Source of the DNA: CAYGZQ01 sp964354375 [NCBI: uncultured Planctomycetota bacterium]
Lineage (GTDB): Bacteria; JAJVIF01; JAPKYR01
NCBI GenBank assembly: GCA_964354375.1
Contig: CAYGZQ010000006.1
Coordinates: 43,512 to 107,511 of the forward strand
DNA: 64,000 nucleotides
Direction: 5' to 3'
Below are positions 43,888 through 52,605 of this stretch, in pieces. The notes under the pieces were generated by a model. The model saw nothing but the letters and a program-made list of their open reading frames with translations. It searched no databases and was not told the DNA's origin. The position numbers and the translations under genes are program-made. Position 1 is the first letter of the stretch. The number at the start of each line of letters is the position of its first letter.

Positions 43888-45057
43888 TCATTCCGGCACG
43901 ACCGTGTAATCGGCAAAATCGAATACTTGATCGAAGTGTCCTCCCTGCAGGGTGCCTCTGAAGTACCGGACCATAGCCCTGTGGTTGCCGACAGGTCTCG
44001 CGGACACTTGCCTACTTGTCCAATACGAATCCGGATACTCGTCTCCGCAGGGCGATCCGGCTATGTATATGGTGCCCCCGTCCGTGGAGAACTCCGGATC
44101 CCACCAGCTAATGTGCGTGTTGTGATCGTCGTCCCACTCCTTATCCACAATCCTGAGGGTGTCGCACTCGGCTCCCTCATCCAAGCCGCAACATATATTG
44201 GGGCCATGGAGTATCGGCTCGCCGTTGTTAATGACCACATCATAGAAATAGGGCTCAGACGTGTTCGCGGACAAGGGGAAATCGGTGAGGGGGTTCTTCA
44301 CCGGCATGACGGTTGGCGGCTCCCAGCACGCCTCCACTGCGTATCCCGCGACCACCGGCTCTCCCGGCGGAAGCCATATCCTGTAGGTCCGCTGCACCTG
44401 GCTGTCAGTGAAAAACACATGACGTTCCGGCATCGAATAGAAGTTCAGGTACGCATTCAGTCCCGCGTTCGGCAGACCCTTCGAATACTTCCCCGGCCAG
44501 TAGTTGTAGATCGGCATGTCGCTTCCCGATTCGTATACCGGGCTCCACCTGTACTCGTAACCGTCCGGGTTCACGACCTCCGGGTCACCCATCTCCCGCC
44601 ACGAAATCATGCAGGGGTTAGGTAGCGGCATCTCGTAGCCCGAAGAATAGTAGCTCCACTCAAAAGTGCCGTTGAACATGATTATTCCACGCACATCGAA
44701 CGCCGTGTACTGCGGAAATCCCTTGAAGGGGTGCGCGATCTTGACGGTCAGATCGATAGTGCCGTCGCCGTTGTTTGTGATTTTGGTGATCTGAAGACAG
44801 TCCTCGCAGTAATCCTCGAGGAACTTAAGCGCGTTGAGATGCAGTCGGGCCTGCCTTCGCGGGACGACATCCACCCGGTCATGGGTCGCGGGAATGTAGA
44901 ACGTCCATTCGCCCCAGAGTTGATACGGGCTGCCGTCGAAGGCACCGCTGATTTCGGGTGCTCTGACATCGATTCCCGGCGCCGTCGGCCCTTCCCGCAA
45001 ATGGGCACACCCCGCCAGTATCATCAGGGCGATGACCATAAATCCCATCGATCGCAT
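43888..45057 (-). CDS. Secreted lipoprotein, LWG-type domain
   Basis: A 389-residue lipoprotein (lipobox LAGCAHL) whose ATG at 45057 follows GGAGGGAGG. It is a compact family member: LWGEWTFYIPATHDRVDVVP, LHLNALKFLEDYCEDCLQIT, IAHPFKGFPQYTAFDVRGII, VAGYAVEACWEPPTVMPVKN. Its first half closely parallels the large protein at 58259-60313 (both contain FIPATHD/YIPATHD). C-terminal residues form a short beta domain (STDGGTIYIAGSPCGDEYPD). Likely outer-membrane or surface; function unknown. Confidence 0.75.
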   Translation of the reverse strand: MRSMGFMVIALMILAGCAHLREGPTAPGIDVRAPEISGAFDGSPYQLWGEWTFYIPATHDRVDVVPRRQARLHLNALKFLEDYCEDCLQITKITNNGDGTIDLTVKIAHPFKGFPQYTAFDVRGIIMFNGTFEWSYYSSGYEMPLPNPCMISWREMGDPEVVNPDGYEYRWSPVYESGSDMPIYNYWPGKYSKGLPNAGLNAYLNFYSMPERHVFFTDSQVQRTYRIWLPPGEPVVAGYAVEACWEPPTVMPVKNPLTDFPLSANTSEPYFYDVVINNGEPILHGPNICCGLDEGAECDTLRIVDKEWDDDHNTHISWWDPEFSTDGGTIYIAGSPCGDEYPDSYWTSRQVSARPVGNHRAMVRYFRGTLQGGHFDQVFDFADYTVVPE

Positions 45058-45263
45058 AGGATTCCTCCCTCCTCGGCGTATGTTAATAATAGCTCTTAAC
45101 GAATACTTCCTACTCTTTCCGCATACCACATAGGTGGGGCAATGTCAAGAGCTGCGTATTAGATTCCGTGAAAGAAAACCCGCTTCGCTGAATAAGTAAG
45201 CGTTTGCTGAACAGTCGGTGAAGGGGGGGCGTTGGCGAAACAGGACGGTCGCCGCTATCGCGA

Positions 45264-45296
45264 CGGCAAAAGAAAAGCCCCCCTTTGCAGGGGGGC
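45264..45296 (-). terminator. Intrinsic terminator
   Basis: On the minus strand a 7-bp GCCCCCC/GGGGGGC stem with a 6-base loop is followed by TTTTCTTTT. It closes the porin-like gene ending at 45341. Confidence 0.8.
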
Positions 45297-45340
45297 CCTT
45301 CCGTTTCCAAAATGGAAACCTTTCGGTTTACCTTTGGCCG

Positions 45341-46072
45341 TCACTCCGGATCAGACACTTCAGCGGTAAGATCGCGCATGTCTGCACGGGTGGTGAGCTG
45401 CAGGACGAAGACGTTCTCTTCGGTCTCGCTGTTTCGCTCAACCCAGCCCTGGAATCCGATGTGCTTGGCCCAGTTGTAGTCAAGGCCTCCGGCAAGAGTG
45501 TACTCTCCGTTGTCCGAGTAGCCCCAGTAATCACCGTTGAACTGAATGTCATCGTTGATCCAGTACTTGAAGCCTCCGAACAAGGAGTTATCCTCGTCGT
45601 CGTATCCGGCAGGATTGTGGGCAACGCCCACGTACCAATCCCACCAGCCGCCGAGGTGTACATCGTGAAAGCCGACTACACCGTAGTACGTGGGGTCCAT
45701 GTTCGTGCGCTGGTAGTTGCCGGTGATGCCCTCAACACCGACAGCCAACGACACTGGGAATCGACCCTCGTACTCGTCGAGGACCTTGTACTTGAGTGCG
45801 AACTCAACCGGGCCAGCCTTGCGGCTGATGCCCCAGCTCATCCCGAACTCGCAGTTATCGAACAGCGCACCGAACAGACGGTTGCCGATTCGACGACCGC
45901 GCGGGAAATCCTCGTTGTATCGAGCCCAAACGTCCCACTCAAACGTACCTTGCTCAAGCGTATCGGTCACGGGGATTATGTTGAGATCGGTAGTATTGGC
46001 CGCAAACGCGGCAGGGATCACGATGAAGCTCACGAGGATGGCCAAGGTAAATATCAGGGCGAGTCTCTTCAC
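45341..46072 (-). CDS. Outer-membrane beta-barrel (porin-like) protein
   Basis: A 243-residue exported protein. The GTG at 46072 is used: AAGGAGGAG stands before it and the peptide begins with a signal sequence ending PAAFAA. The mature part is an array of short amphipathic strands with aromatic girdles (GTFEWDVWARYNEDFP, WDWYVGVAHNPAGYDDEDNS, DIQFNGDYWGYSDNGEYTLA) and ends close to a strand (ENVFVLQLTTRADM). This fits a small 8- to 10-stranded barrel. No family assigned. A TTGACA-type promoter lies 170 bp upstream. Confidence 0.7.
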   Translation of the reverse strand: MKRLALIFTLAILVSFIVIPAAFAANTTDLNIIPVTDTLEQGTFEWDVWARYNEDFPRGRRIGNRLFGALFDNCEFGMSWGISRKAGPVEFALKYKVLDEYEGRFPVSLAVGVEGITGNYQRTNMDPTYYGVVGFHDVHLGGWWDWYVGVAHNPAGYDDEDNSLFGGFKYWINDDIQFNGDYWGYSDNGEYTLAGGLDYNWAKHIGFQGWVERNSETEENVFVLQLTTRADMRDLTAEVSDPE

Positions 46073-46245
46073 GTGGCTCCTCCTTATCGTGGTAGCTGTG
46101 ATGAAGATGCCTGTGCCCTTGGATCGAACTTTAACCAACAGGCTCGCCCAAATCCCCATGGGTTTGCCTGATTAGTTCTGCCAGGGACCAGAATTAAATC
46201 ACATAAAACCGGGTTTCGCAACTCTTTGCTCACCGGTAGTGGGTA

Positions 46246-46275
46246 TTTGTATCGCATAAACACAGCACATGTCAA
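46246..46275 (-). promoter_or_regulatory. Sigma-70-type promoter for the porin-like gene
   Basis: Reading the minus strand, TTGACA (46275-46270) is followed after 18 bases by TACAAA (46251-46246). Transcription would start near 46239, giving a leader of about 165 bases. The rest of this 324-bp gap holds no recognised gene. Confidence 0.5.
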
Positions 46276-46396
46276 GCCCTGACGCCCCGGTATGCCGACT
46301 TTTGCTCCCGGGGTCCTGAAGCTGACTTAATATTATCAAGGCCGAGGACGCGTTTTTTGCCCGTGCGCCCGCGGGTTCGGCTCGACTGTTAGACCT

Positions 46397-47203
46397 TCAG
46401 AAGGCTTTCCGGAGGACTTTGAGCGACTGTCTTCTGGCATCGTCGATAAGCGATGCGCATTCGTGAACGTTTGTAGGCCTCGCGCCGTGACTCTCGTAGT
46501 CAATGAGGATGAGTTCCTCCCCGTCTCGACCCTGCCAGCCGTCCGGACCCGTTCTCATGGCCGACAGGTGCATCGATCTGATCAGGTAGGCCTGGTAGAT
46601 GACATCCTGCGCGGTTCGCGGATGCTTCATCAGGCCGTGCCGTCCGATCGTGTTCCCGGCGATTATGCGCTTGACGCCTTCGCCGGCGAAGAGCTCCAGG
46701 GGCAGATTGAAAACGCCCCCGGCGTCGTAATAGGCTCCATCACCTATCTCCACCGGCGTAAAGACACCCGGAACCGCGCTGGCGGCGGCCAGGCATTTAT
46801 CGAGCTTTCCCTTCGTGAATACGGCCAGCGACCCGTCGAAGAGGTTGAGCGCGGCTATCTTCAACCGGATCGGCAGGTCGGCGATGTCGATATCGCCCAG
46901 GTTCTTGCGCAGAAAACTCTCCATACGGCTTGTGGTGAATATCCCCCGTCGCTGGATTATGGAAGGCGCGATGATCCTGATCCATTTGAAGCCTTCGATG
47001 ATTTCCCGGGTTTCCCGGGCGCTTTTTCCGGACGCCCAGAAAGCGCCCATGACCGCGCCGGAAGATGTCCCGGCAATCACTCCGGGCCGAATCCCGAGCT
47101 CTTCAAGGGTCTGGAACAGACCTATGTGCAGAAACCCCAGCCCGCCGCCGCCGGCGAGACACAATCCCAGTTCCGGGTCCGCTTTCAGGTCCTCAAACGC
47201 CAT
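46397..47203 (-). CDS. Patatin-like phospholipase
   Basis: A 268-residue protein of the patatin/RssA family of Ser-Asp lipid hydrolases. The oxyanion loop GLCLAGGGGLGFLHIG is near residue 17, the nucleophile elbow GTSSGAVMG near 46 and the catalytic Asp in YYDAGGVFN near 165 (usually DGG/DGA). No signal peptide or membrane helix, so it is probably cytosolic and acts on phospholipids. The ATG at 47203 follows GGAGGACATCGAGAA. Gene ends 32 bp downstream of gltX on the same strand. Confidence 0.88.
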   Translation of the reverse strand: MAFEDLKADPELGLCLAGGGGLGFLHIGLFQTLEELGIRPGVIAGTSSGAVMGAFWASGKSARETREIIEGFKWIRIIAPSIIQRRGIFTTSRMESFLRKNLGDIDIADLPIRLKIAALNLFDGSLAVFTKGKLDKCLAAASAVPGVFTPVEIGDGAYYDAGGVFNLPLELFAGEGVKRIIAGNTIGRHGLMKHPRTAQDVIYQAYLIRSMHLSAMRTGPDGWQGRDGEELILIDYESHGARPTNVHECASLIDDARRQSLKVLRKAF

Positions 47204-47235
47204 TTCTCGATGTCCTCCGTGCGCCCGTACGGCTT

Positions 47236-48705
47236 TCAATTCGGCGGGCGATAGTTGGCGAGGAAGGTCTCCAGACGTCTCAGGGTGGCTTCCTTGCCGA
47301 CATAGTACAGGGTCTCGAACATCCCGGGAGTGGCAAGCACTCCGGTGATTACAAGCCTCAGAGGCTGTACAACCTGACCCAGCTTCAGGCTCCTGGATTC
47401 GATGTAGGCCCGGACCGCTCTGTCGAGTTCCTGAGGGGACCACTCTGCGTCGGCCAGCAGCTTTTTCAGCTCCCTGAGCGCATTGAACGCCTCGCCCGTC
47501 ACCTTGGCTTTCCTCAGGTCCTCCTCACGATAGTGCTTCGGATCGACGAAGTAGAACTGGATCATCTGGGGGATTTCGCTCAGGACGGTAATCCTTTCGC
47601 GGTACAGGCCGATCAGACCCTTCAGCCATTCCCGGGTGCTTGGGTTGATGTCGGAAGGGTCGACGAACTCGCTGAGGAAGGGAAGGCAGACGTCATACAG
47701 GTCCTCATCGGTTTTCGCGCGTATGTATTTCCCGTTGAACCAGAGAAGCTTGTCCCTGTCGAAGCTCGCGGGGGAGCTGGAGACCTGCTCGAGGCTGAAC
47801 AACTCCTCGAGCTCCTTGAGGGAGTATATCTCTCTGTCGGTGGCATCGTTCCAGCCGAGCCTGGCGAGGTAATTGACGAATGCGTCGGGCAGGAAGCCTT
47901 CCTCCTGGTAAGCCTTCACGCTGACTGCGCCGTGACGTTTGCTCATCCGGGTTCCGTCGGAGCCGTGGATGAGCGGTATGTGCGCGAAGTGCGGCGCCTT
48001 CAATCCCAGCGCCTCGTAGATGAGAATCTGTTTGGGCGTGTTCGATAGATGATCGTCGCCGCGGATCACATGCGTGATCTCCATGGTGGAGTCATCGACC
48101 ACCACGACGAAGTTGTAGGTGGGATAGCCGTCTGCGCGGACGATTATGAAATCCTGCAGATCGTCGCGCCGGAACATGACCTCTCCCCGAATCAGGTCGC
48201 GCACAATGACAGGGGGGCCCGGCGAGATGCGGAATTTCAGGCTCTTCCCCTCGGGCGGAACGTCTTTCAGCTCCGACTGTCTGGCGGCGCAATGGCACTT
48301 GCCGGTTCCCACTTCGTCGCGCGGAGGGCACACGCAGTGATATGCCATTCCGGCCTCCAGCAGTTTTGTGGCAGCGTTGCGGTGGAGGTCGCGACGTGCG
48401 CTCTGGAGATAAGGGCCGTGATCGCCTCTCTCGCGAGAGAGGTCGGTGGGATGCTCCTCGTCCGGACCCTCGTCCCAGTGGATCCCCAGCCAGTTGAGGC
48501 CCTCCACGAGGTGGCGAAGGCTTTCCTCGGTGCTCCGGACCTGGTCGGTGTCTTCGATTCTCAGGATGAACCTGCCGCCGTATCTTCTGGCGAACAGGTA
48601 GTTGAAGAGAGCGGTACGTGCGCTGCCGATGTGGAGCTCGCCGGTCGGAGACGGGGCGAATCGCACCCTGGGCGCTGCTTGCGGCTTTTCCGGGTCAATA
48701 GCCAT
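47236..48705 (-). CDS. gltX: Glutamate--tRNA ligase
   Basis: A 489-residue class I aminoacyl-tRNA synthetase that attaches glutamate to tRNA-Glu (and in some bacteria also tRNA-Gln). The HIGH-equivalent is RFAPSPTGELHIGSARTALF near residue 24, followed by RIEDTDQVRSTEES; the KMSKS-equivalent is SDGTRMSKRHGAVSVK near 253. Zinc-type Cys (CVCPPRDEVGTGKCHC) are present. The C-terminal anticodon-binding region is of normal length. Whether it is the discriminating form cannot be decided here. Confidence 0.95.
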   Translation of the reverse strand: MAIDPEKPQAAPRVRFAPSPTGELHIGSARTALFNYLFARRYGGRFILRIEDTDQVRSTEESLRHLVEGLNWLGIHWDEGPDEEHPTDLSRERGDHGPYLQSARRDLHRNAATKLLEAGMAYHCVCPPRDEVGTGKCHCAARQSELKDVPPEGKSLKFRISPGPPVIVRDLIRGEVMFRRDDLQDFIIVRADGYPTYNFVVVVDDSTMEITHVIRGDDHLSNTPKQILIYEALGLKAPHFAHIPLIHGSDGTRMSKRHGAVSVKAYQEEGFLPDAFVNYLARLGWNDATDREIYSLKELEELFSLEQVSSSPASFDRDKLLWFNGKYIRAKTDEDLYDVCLPFLSEFVDPSDINPSTREWLKGLIGLYRERITVLSEIPQMIQFYFVDPKHYREEDLRKAKVTGEAFNALRELKKLLADAEWSPQELDRAVRAYIESRSLKLGQVVQPLRLVITGVLATPGMFETLYYVGKEATLRRLETFLANYRPPN

Positions 48706-48807
48706 GTGGCCTGCTCGAATCCCCCGCCATGAAAGGCTTGCCGGATCGTATCACACGCGGTCCGATCGCGGCAATGCGCTTTTAAGGTCTGTTGAACAAT
48801 CCCCTTT

Positions 48808-48876
48808 GTGGGGCGGGCTTTCCAGCCTGCCACCTCTCGGGACCGCACGAATAGCAGGCTGGAAAGCCTGCCCCAC
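48808..48876. repeat. 23-bp-arm inverted repeat with GGCTTTCCAGCC core
   Basis: GTGGGGCGGGCTTTCCAGCC (48808-48827, continuing TGC) and GCAGGCTGGAAAGCCTGCCC (48854-48873, continuing CAC) are complementary over 23 bases with one mismatch, around a 23-base spacer. The core GGCTGGAAAGCC also occurs at 50265-50276. It lies in the 326-bp divergent gap between gltX and the cysteine desulfurase gene, which otherwise holds nothing recognised. Confidence 0.7.
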
Positions 48877-49031
48877 ATGCGGGTACTCACCATTCGAGAT
48901 TCACTCAACAGCCCCTTTTTAACTCGCCCGCCCATTGCATTTTCAACGTTCTCAAAGTATATAGCAAGCGTGTGCTTTTAGCGGCACACAATTCTGAAAA
49001 GCGGCGAAAAGGTCTTTCTGGGGGCTGACAA

Positions 49032-50204
49032 TTGATCTACCTCGACTATGCTGCGACAAGCTGGCCGAAGCCTGCAGCCTGCATCCGAGCAATGGAGCAT
49101 TTCATCACGGAGATCGGGTCGAACCCGGCCTACTCTCTTCACAGGCGCGCGCGTGTGGGTGACGACATTATCGAGCACGCGCGTCAGGACGTGGCCTGGA
49201 TTCTTGGAGTCGAAAGATCGGATCACATCGCGTTCACGCTCAACGCGACGGAGGCCCTGAATCGAATCCTGTGGGGCCATGTGGAAAAGGGTTTCAGGAT
49301 TCTTGCCAGCAATTTTGAACACGCATCGGTGACGCGACCACTCGCTGCGCTCAAGAAGATGCACGGGATAAGCGTGGAGCGAATCGGTCATCCGAAGACG
49401 GGCATCATCTCGGCAAACGACATCCACGAGGCATGTGAGAAGAAACCGGCGAACCTCCTCGTTTTCACGCATGCGTCCAACGTGACCGGGGCCATCCAGC
49501 CGGTCAGGGAGCTGGTCAAGGCTGCTCATGAGGACAATTGCGCGGTGCTTCTGGACACGGCCCAGACCGCGGGCGTTCTTCCGATAGAAGCGGACAAGTG
49601 GGGCGTCGATTACCTCGCGTTTTCCGGCCATAAACACTTATTGGGCCCGATGGGGGTGGGTGGATTCTATGTAGCGGACCCCGATCGACTGAAGCCGGTC
49701 GTAGTCGGATCGACAGGTTATTTCGACGACTGCGACGACATGCCGAGCACGATGCCGCATCGATTCGAGCCCGGTACACCGAACGCGCCCGGCATAGCGG
49801 GCTTGGGCGCAAGCTGCAAAGCATTGCGCGAAAAGGGGATCGCCAATATCCGTCACGAGCAGCAGGAGCTGACGAGGCGAGTGCTCGGCGCCTTCAGAGA
49901 CACCCCTGCGGTGAGAGTGTACGGATCGGGCGACGCACGTAAGCGCGTCGGGGTGATCGGTTTCAACGTAGGCAAGCTGCATCCCGCGGAGGTCGGCGAC
50001 CGACTCGATCAGAAATTCGACATAATGGTGCGGACCGGGGTGTGCTCGTGTCACTGGGCGAACGAGTTTACGGGGACGATGCCGGACGGGATGGTGAGGG
50101 CGAGCATGGGTTATTTCACGAAGGAAGAGGACGTGGATCTGCTGATCGAGGCGGTGGGGATGATCGCCGAGGAAGCGTGCAATCACGAATACGTGGATGC
50201 GTAG
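49032..50204 (+). CDS. Cysteine desulfurase / class V aminotransferase
   Basis: A 390-residue PLP enzyme of the SufS/CsdA class of cysteine desulfurases, closest in layout to the am_tr_V EF2568-type family. Seen: YLDYAATSWPKPAACIRAME at the N-terminus, THASNVTGAIQPV, the PLP-lysine loop LAFSGHKHLLGPMGVGG (Lys near 202), and the catalytic-cysteine loop IMVRTGVCSCHWANEFTG near 333-345. It would move sulfur from cysteine to Fe-S assembly or thiolation, useful to the Fe-S rich cluster of this genome. The start is TTG behind a GGGGGC-like site. Probably monocistronic. Confidence 0.9.
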   Translation: MIYLDYAATSWPKPAACIRAMEHFITEIGSNPAYSLHRRARVGDDIIEHARQDVAWILGVERSDHIAFTLNATEALNRILWGHVEKGFRILASNFEHASVTRPLAALKKMHGISVERIGHPKTGIISANDIHEACEKKPANLLVFTHASNVTGAIQPVRELVKAAHEDNCAVLLDTAQTAGVLPIEADKWGVDYLAFSGHKHLLGPMGVGGFYVADPDRLKPVVVGSTGYFDDCDDMPSTMPHRFEPGTPNAPGIAGLGASCKALREKGIANIRHEQQELTRRVLGAFRDTPAVRVYGSGDARKRVGVIGFNVGKLHPAEVGDRLDQKFDIMVRTGVCSCHWANEFTGTMPDGMVRASMGYFTKEEDVDLLIEAVGMIAEEACNHEYVDA

Positions 50205-50228
50205 GAATCGAGCTGCTCCTCCGGGTGC

Positions 50229-50279
50229 GCCGCTTTTCCAAGCGGCATCATAAAGAAAAGAGCCGGCTGGAAAGCCGGC
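50229..50279. repeat. Pair of adjacent hairpins
   Basis: GCCGCTTttccAAGCGGC (50229-50246) and GCCGGCTggaaAGCCGGC (50262-50279) are two perfect 7-bp hairpins. On the minus strand the second is followed by TCTTTTCTTT and could terminate transcription coming from that side; on the plus strand neither has a T-tract. Confidence 0.5.
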
Positions 50280-50292
50280 GGACCCGGCACTC

Positions 50293-50321
50293 TTGCCTTT
50301 CCGGTTTTTCTGGTGTATAAA
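50293..50321 (+). promoter_or_regulatory. Sigma-70-type promoter (TTGCCT-N17-TATAAA)
   Basis: TTGCCT (50293-50298) and TATAAA (50316-50321) are separated by exactly 17 bases. Transcription should start near 50328, at the head of the structured RNA. Confidence 0.65.
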
Positions 50322-50327
50322 AACCAC

Positions 50328-50480
50328 AAGTGCCCCGAAAATATTGATGGCGGCGAACAGACAGGAAAATGCTCGCGTACACGCACAATATGGCTATGGA
50401 AATGCTCCATCCCGGCTGATAACGGGGCATACCGTGCTGTGCGTGCGCGCCCCGAATGTCGGGGCTTTCGTTTTTTTTTG
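50328..50480 (+). ncRNA. Structured RNA, candidate riboswitch or sRNA upstream of metG
   Basis: An approximately 150-base transcript bounded by a good promoter and an intrinsic terminator. GCGTACACGCAC (about 50373-50384) can pair with GTGCGTGCGCGC (50439-50450), enclosing two hairpins: ATGG/CCAT with loop AAATGCT, and CCCG/CGGG with loop GCTGATAA. The loop ATGC could form a pseudoknot with GCAT just after the second hairpin. GCCCCGA occurs twice, at 50332-50338 and as the 5' arm of the terminator, and CGGGGC (50423-50428) could pair with either, an arrangement expected for an antiterminator switch. It does not match any riboswitch consensus I can recall. It lies 38 bases before the metG start. 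Confidence 0.5.
50449..50479 (+). terminator. Intrinsic terminator within or after the metG leader RNA
   Basis: A 7-bp GCCCCGA/TCGGGGC stem with a 3-base loop is followed by TTTCGTTTTTTTTT. It stands between the leader promoter and the metG ribosome binding site, so full-length metG mRNA would need readthrough or another promoter. Confidence 0.85.
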
Positions 50481-50517
50481 ATGACCTTTGAATCCCGGGA
50501 AGCGGGAGGTGTCTGCA

Positions 50518-52590
50518 ATGACAGACGAACAAGGGATATTTGCGACCACCACTCCACTCTACTACGCCAACGCGCCGTTTCATCTGGGACACGCGTACTC
50601 CACCTATGTGTGCGACACGCTCACCCGCTTTCACAAGATGCTGGGAGACAGGACCTATTTCATCACGGGCTCGGACGAGCACGGGGAGAAGATCAAGCTG
50701 GCCGCCGAATCGCACGGCCTGACGCCGCTCGAGTGGACCGATCGCGTCGTCGACGCCGGCAAGGCCCTCTGGAAGCGCTGCGGCATCGAGTACGACTACT
50801 TCGTCCGCACGTCGCAGCATCAGCCGGACGATCATTACCGCGACGTGCAGCGATTCTTCAAGCGCATCTACGACCGGGGCGATATCTATCTCGGGGAGTA
50901 CGAAGGGCTGTATTGCGTAGGCTGCGAGAAATACCTCACGGACAGGGATCTGGTCGGGGGCAAGTGCCCTGAGCACGACCAGGAGCCGGTCACGATGAAG
51001 GAGCCCTGTCTTTTCTTCAGGCTCAGCAAATGGGCTCCCGTTGTTCTCGCGATGATCGAGAAGGAGCCCCAGAGGGTCCGACCTGACAGCCGTCGCAACG
51101 AGATCCTCTCCAAGCTCAAGTCAGGAGTGGAAGACCTTGCTGTGAGCCGGACGAGGCTCGACTGGGGCATCCCGCTCGATGAGATCGCGGCGGGACATGT
51201 CTGCTACGTCTGGTTCGACGCGCTGCTGGGATACGCCACAGCCGCGGGTCTGGGGGCATACCTTGATGAGGTCGACGAGAAGGAGAAGAACGCTTCATAC
51301 GAGATCCAGCCGACGAAATTCGGGACTTTCTGGCCGCACTGCGTTCACGTCACCGCGAAGGACATATTGTGGTTTCATACGGTGATCTGGCCGGCGATGC
51401 TGCTTGCAGCCGACCTGGTTCCCGGCGGAGATCCGAGCGCGCTCGTCACTTCCGGCACGTTCTCGCACGGCTATCTTCTCGAGCGCGGCAGGAAGATGAG
51501 CAAATCGGTCGGAAACATCCTCGATCCGTACCCATATCTTGAATTGCTCGGCAGCGACGCACTGAGGTTTTATCTGCTGAGAGAGGTCTCGTTCGGGGAG
51601 GACGGCAGCATCAGTCATGAATCCATCGCGGAGCGCACGAACGCGGACCTTGCGAACGACCTGGGGAATCTCGTGAATCGGACGCTGGCGATGATCGACA
51701 AGGACTGCGGGGGGTTGATTCCGCCGGAAGGGCCTCACAACTCGGAGCTGGTGGAGACGGCGAAGAACGCGCACGACGGGGCGGTGCAGGCGTTGAAGGA
51801 ATTCGCGCCGCATCGCGCGCTCGACGCGATATGGGACCTCGTACGCCTGGCGAATCGAACCATCGAAGAGACCCGACCCTGGGAGCTGAGGAAGGCAGGC
51901 AATATCGACGCGCTCAATTCTTTCCTGTACGACCAGGCGCAGGTGCTTCACAATCTCGCCATACTTCTGCATCCGTTTCTCCCTGAGCTGACGCGGAAGA
52001 TCTGGGATCAGCTCGGGCTTCCCGGTGAGGTAGCCAGGCATCGGTATCAAGACGGCGGCGGATGGGGCACAATCGATCCCGGCACGTGCATCAACCACGG
52101 CGAGCCGATTTTCCCCAGGATCGACATTGCACGATTCCTTGAGGAGGTCGCGAAATTGTCAGCAAAACGCGATATCGAACGGGAGGAGCTGGGGCAAAAA
52201 CCTGTCGCAGCTCCGCGGGAGACATCCAAGCCATCAGCGAAGGTCCCCGAGATTCCCCAGCTCAAGGGCGAGATCACTTTCGAGGAGTTTCTTAAGCTCG
52301 ACCTGAGGGTTGCGAAAGTGCTGTCCTGCGAACCGGTCAAGGGGACGGACAAGCTTCTGAAAATGCAGATCGATCTCGGGAGCGAGCAGAGGCAGATAGT
52401 CGCCGGGATCGCGAAGGTCTACAAACCCCAGGAACTGGTCGGCAAACTGATCGTGGTGGTCGTGAATCTGAAACCGGTGAAGCTGAAGGGCGAGGAATCG
52501 CGCGGAATGCTTCTTGCTACCGGCGACGACGGGGACATCACGCTGCTTGTGCCGGAAAAACCGGTGGATCCGGGCGAGACGGTGCATTAG
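50518..52590 (+). CDS. metG: Methionine--tRNA ligase with C-terminal tRNA-binding domain
   Basis: A 690-residue class I synthetase that charges tRNA-Met and initiator tRNA. The HIGH motif reads PFHLGHAYSTYVCDTL near residue 20, zinc-knuckle Cys are in CVGCEKYL and CPEHD, and the KMSKS motif is GRKMSKSVGNILDPYP near 326. The last 110 residues form the Trbp111/OB-fold domain (FEEFLKLDLRVAKVLSCEPV, DLGSEQRQIVAGIAKVY), which is fused in many bacteria and helps dimerise and bind tRNA. The ATG at 50518 follows GGGAGG. Confidence 0.95.
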   Translation: MTDEQGIFATTTPLYYANAPFHLGHAYSTYVCDTLTRFHKMLGDRTYFITGSDEHGEKIKLAAESHGLTPLEWTDRVVDAGKALWKRCGIEYDYFVRTSQHQPDDHYRDVQRFFKRIYDRGDIYLGEYEGLYCVGCEKYLTDRDLVGGKCPEHDQEPVTMKEPCLFFRLSKWAPVVLAMIEKEPQRVRPDSRRNEILSKLKSGVEDLAVSRTRLDWGIPLDEIAAGHVCYVWFDALLGYATAAGLGAYLDEVDEKEKNASYEIQPTKFGTFWPHCVHVTAKDILWFHTVIWPAMLLAADLVPGGDPSALVTSGTFSHGYLLERGRKMSKSVGNILDPYPYLELLGSDALRFYLLREVSFGEDGSISHESIAERTNADLANDLGNLVNRTLAMIDKDCGGLIPPEGPHNSELVETAKNAHDGAVQALKEFAPHRALDAIWDLVRLANRTIEETRPWELRKAGNIDALNSFLYDQAQVLHNLAILLHPFLPELTRKIWDQLGLPGEVARHRYQDGGGWGTIDPGTCINHGEPIFPRIDIARFLEEVAKLSAKRDIEREELGQKPVAAPRETSKPSAKVPEIPQLKGEITFEEFLKLDLRVAKVLSCEPVKGTDKLLKMQIDLGSEQRQIVAGIAKVYKPQELVGKLIVVVVNLKPVKLKGEESRGMLLATGDDGDITLLVPEKPVDPGETVH

Positions 52591-52605
52591 GCGTGCGGGC
52601 GTCCG

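Noticed and set aside
46160-46396. tRNA-like GGTTCGGCTCGAC stretch near 46375
   Set aside because: No cloverleaf arms or acceptor stem could be built around it.
50328-50480. c-di-GMP, SAM-I, T-box or 4.5S RNA as identity of the metG leader
   Set aside because: None of the conserved cores of these classes could be found (for example no GGAAGGAAGCAG of SRP RNA and no T-box GGTGG bulge).
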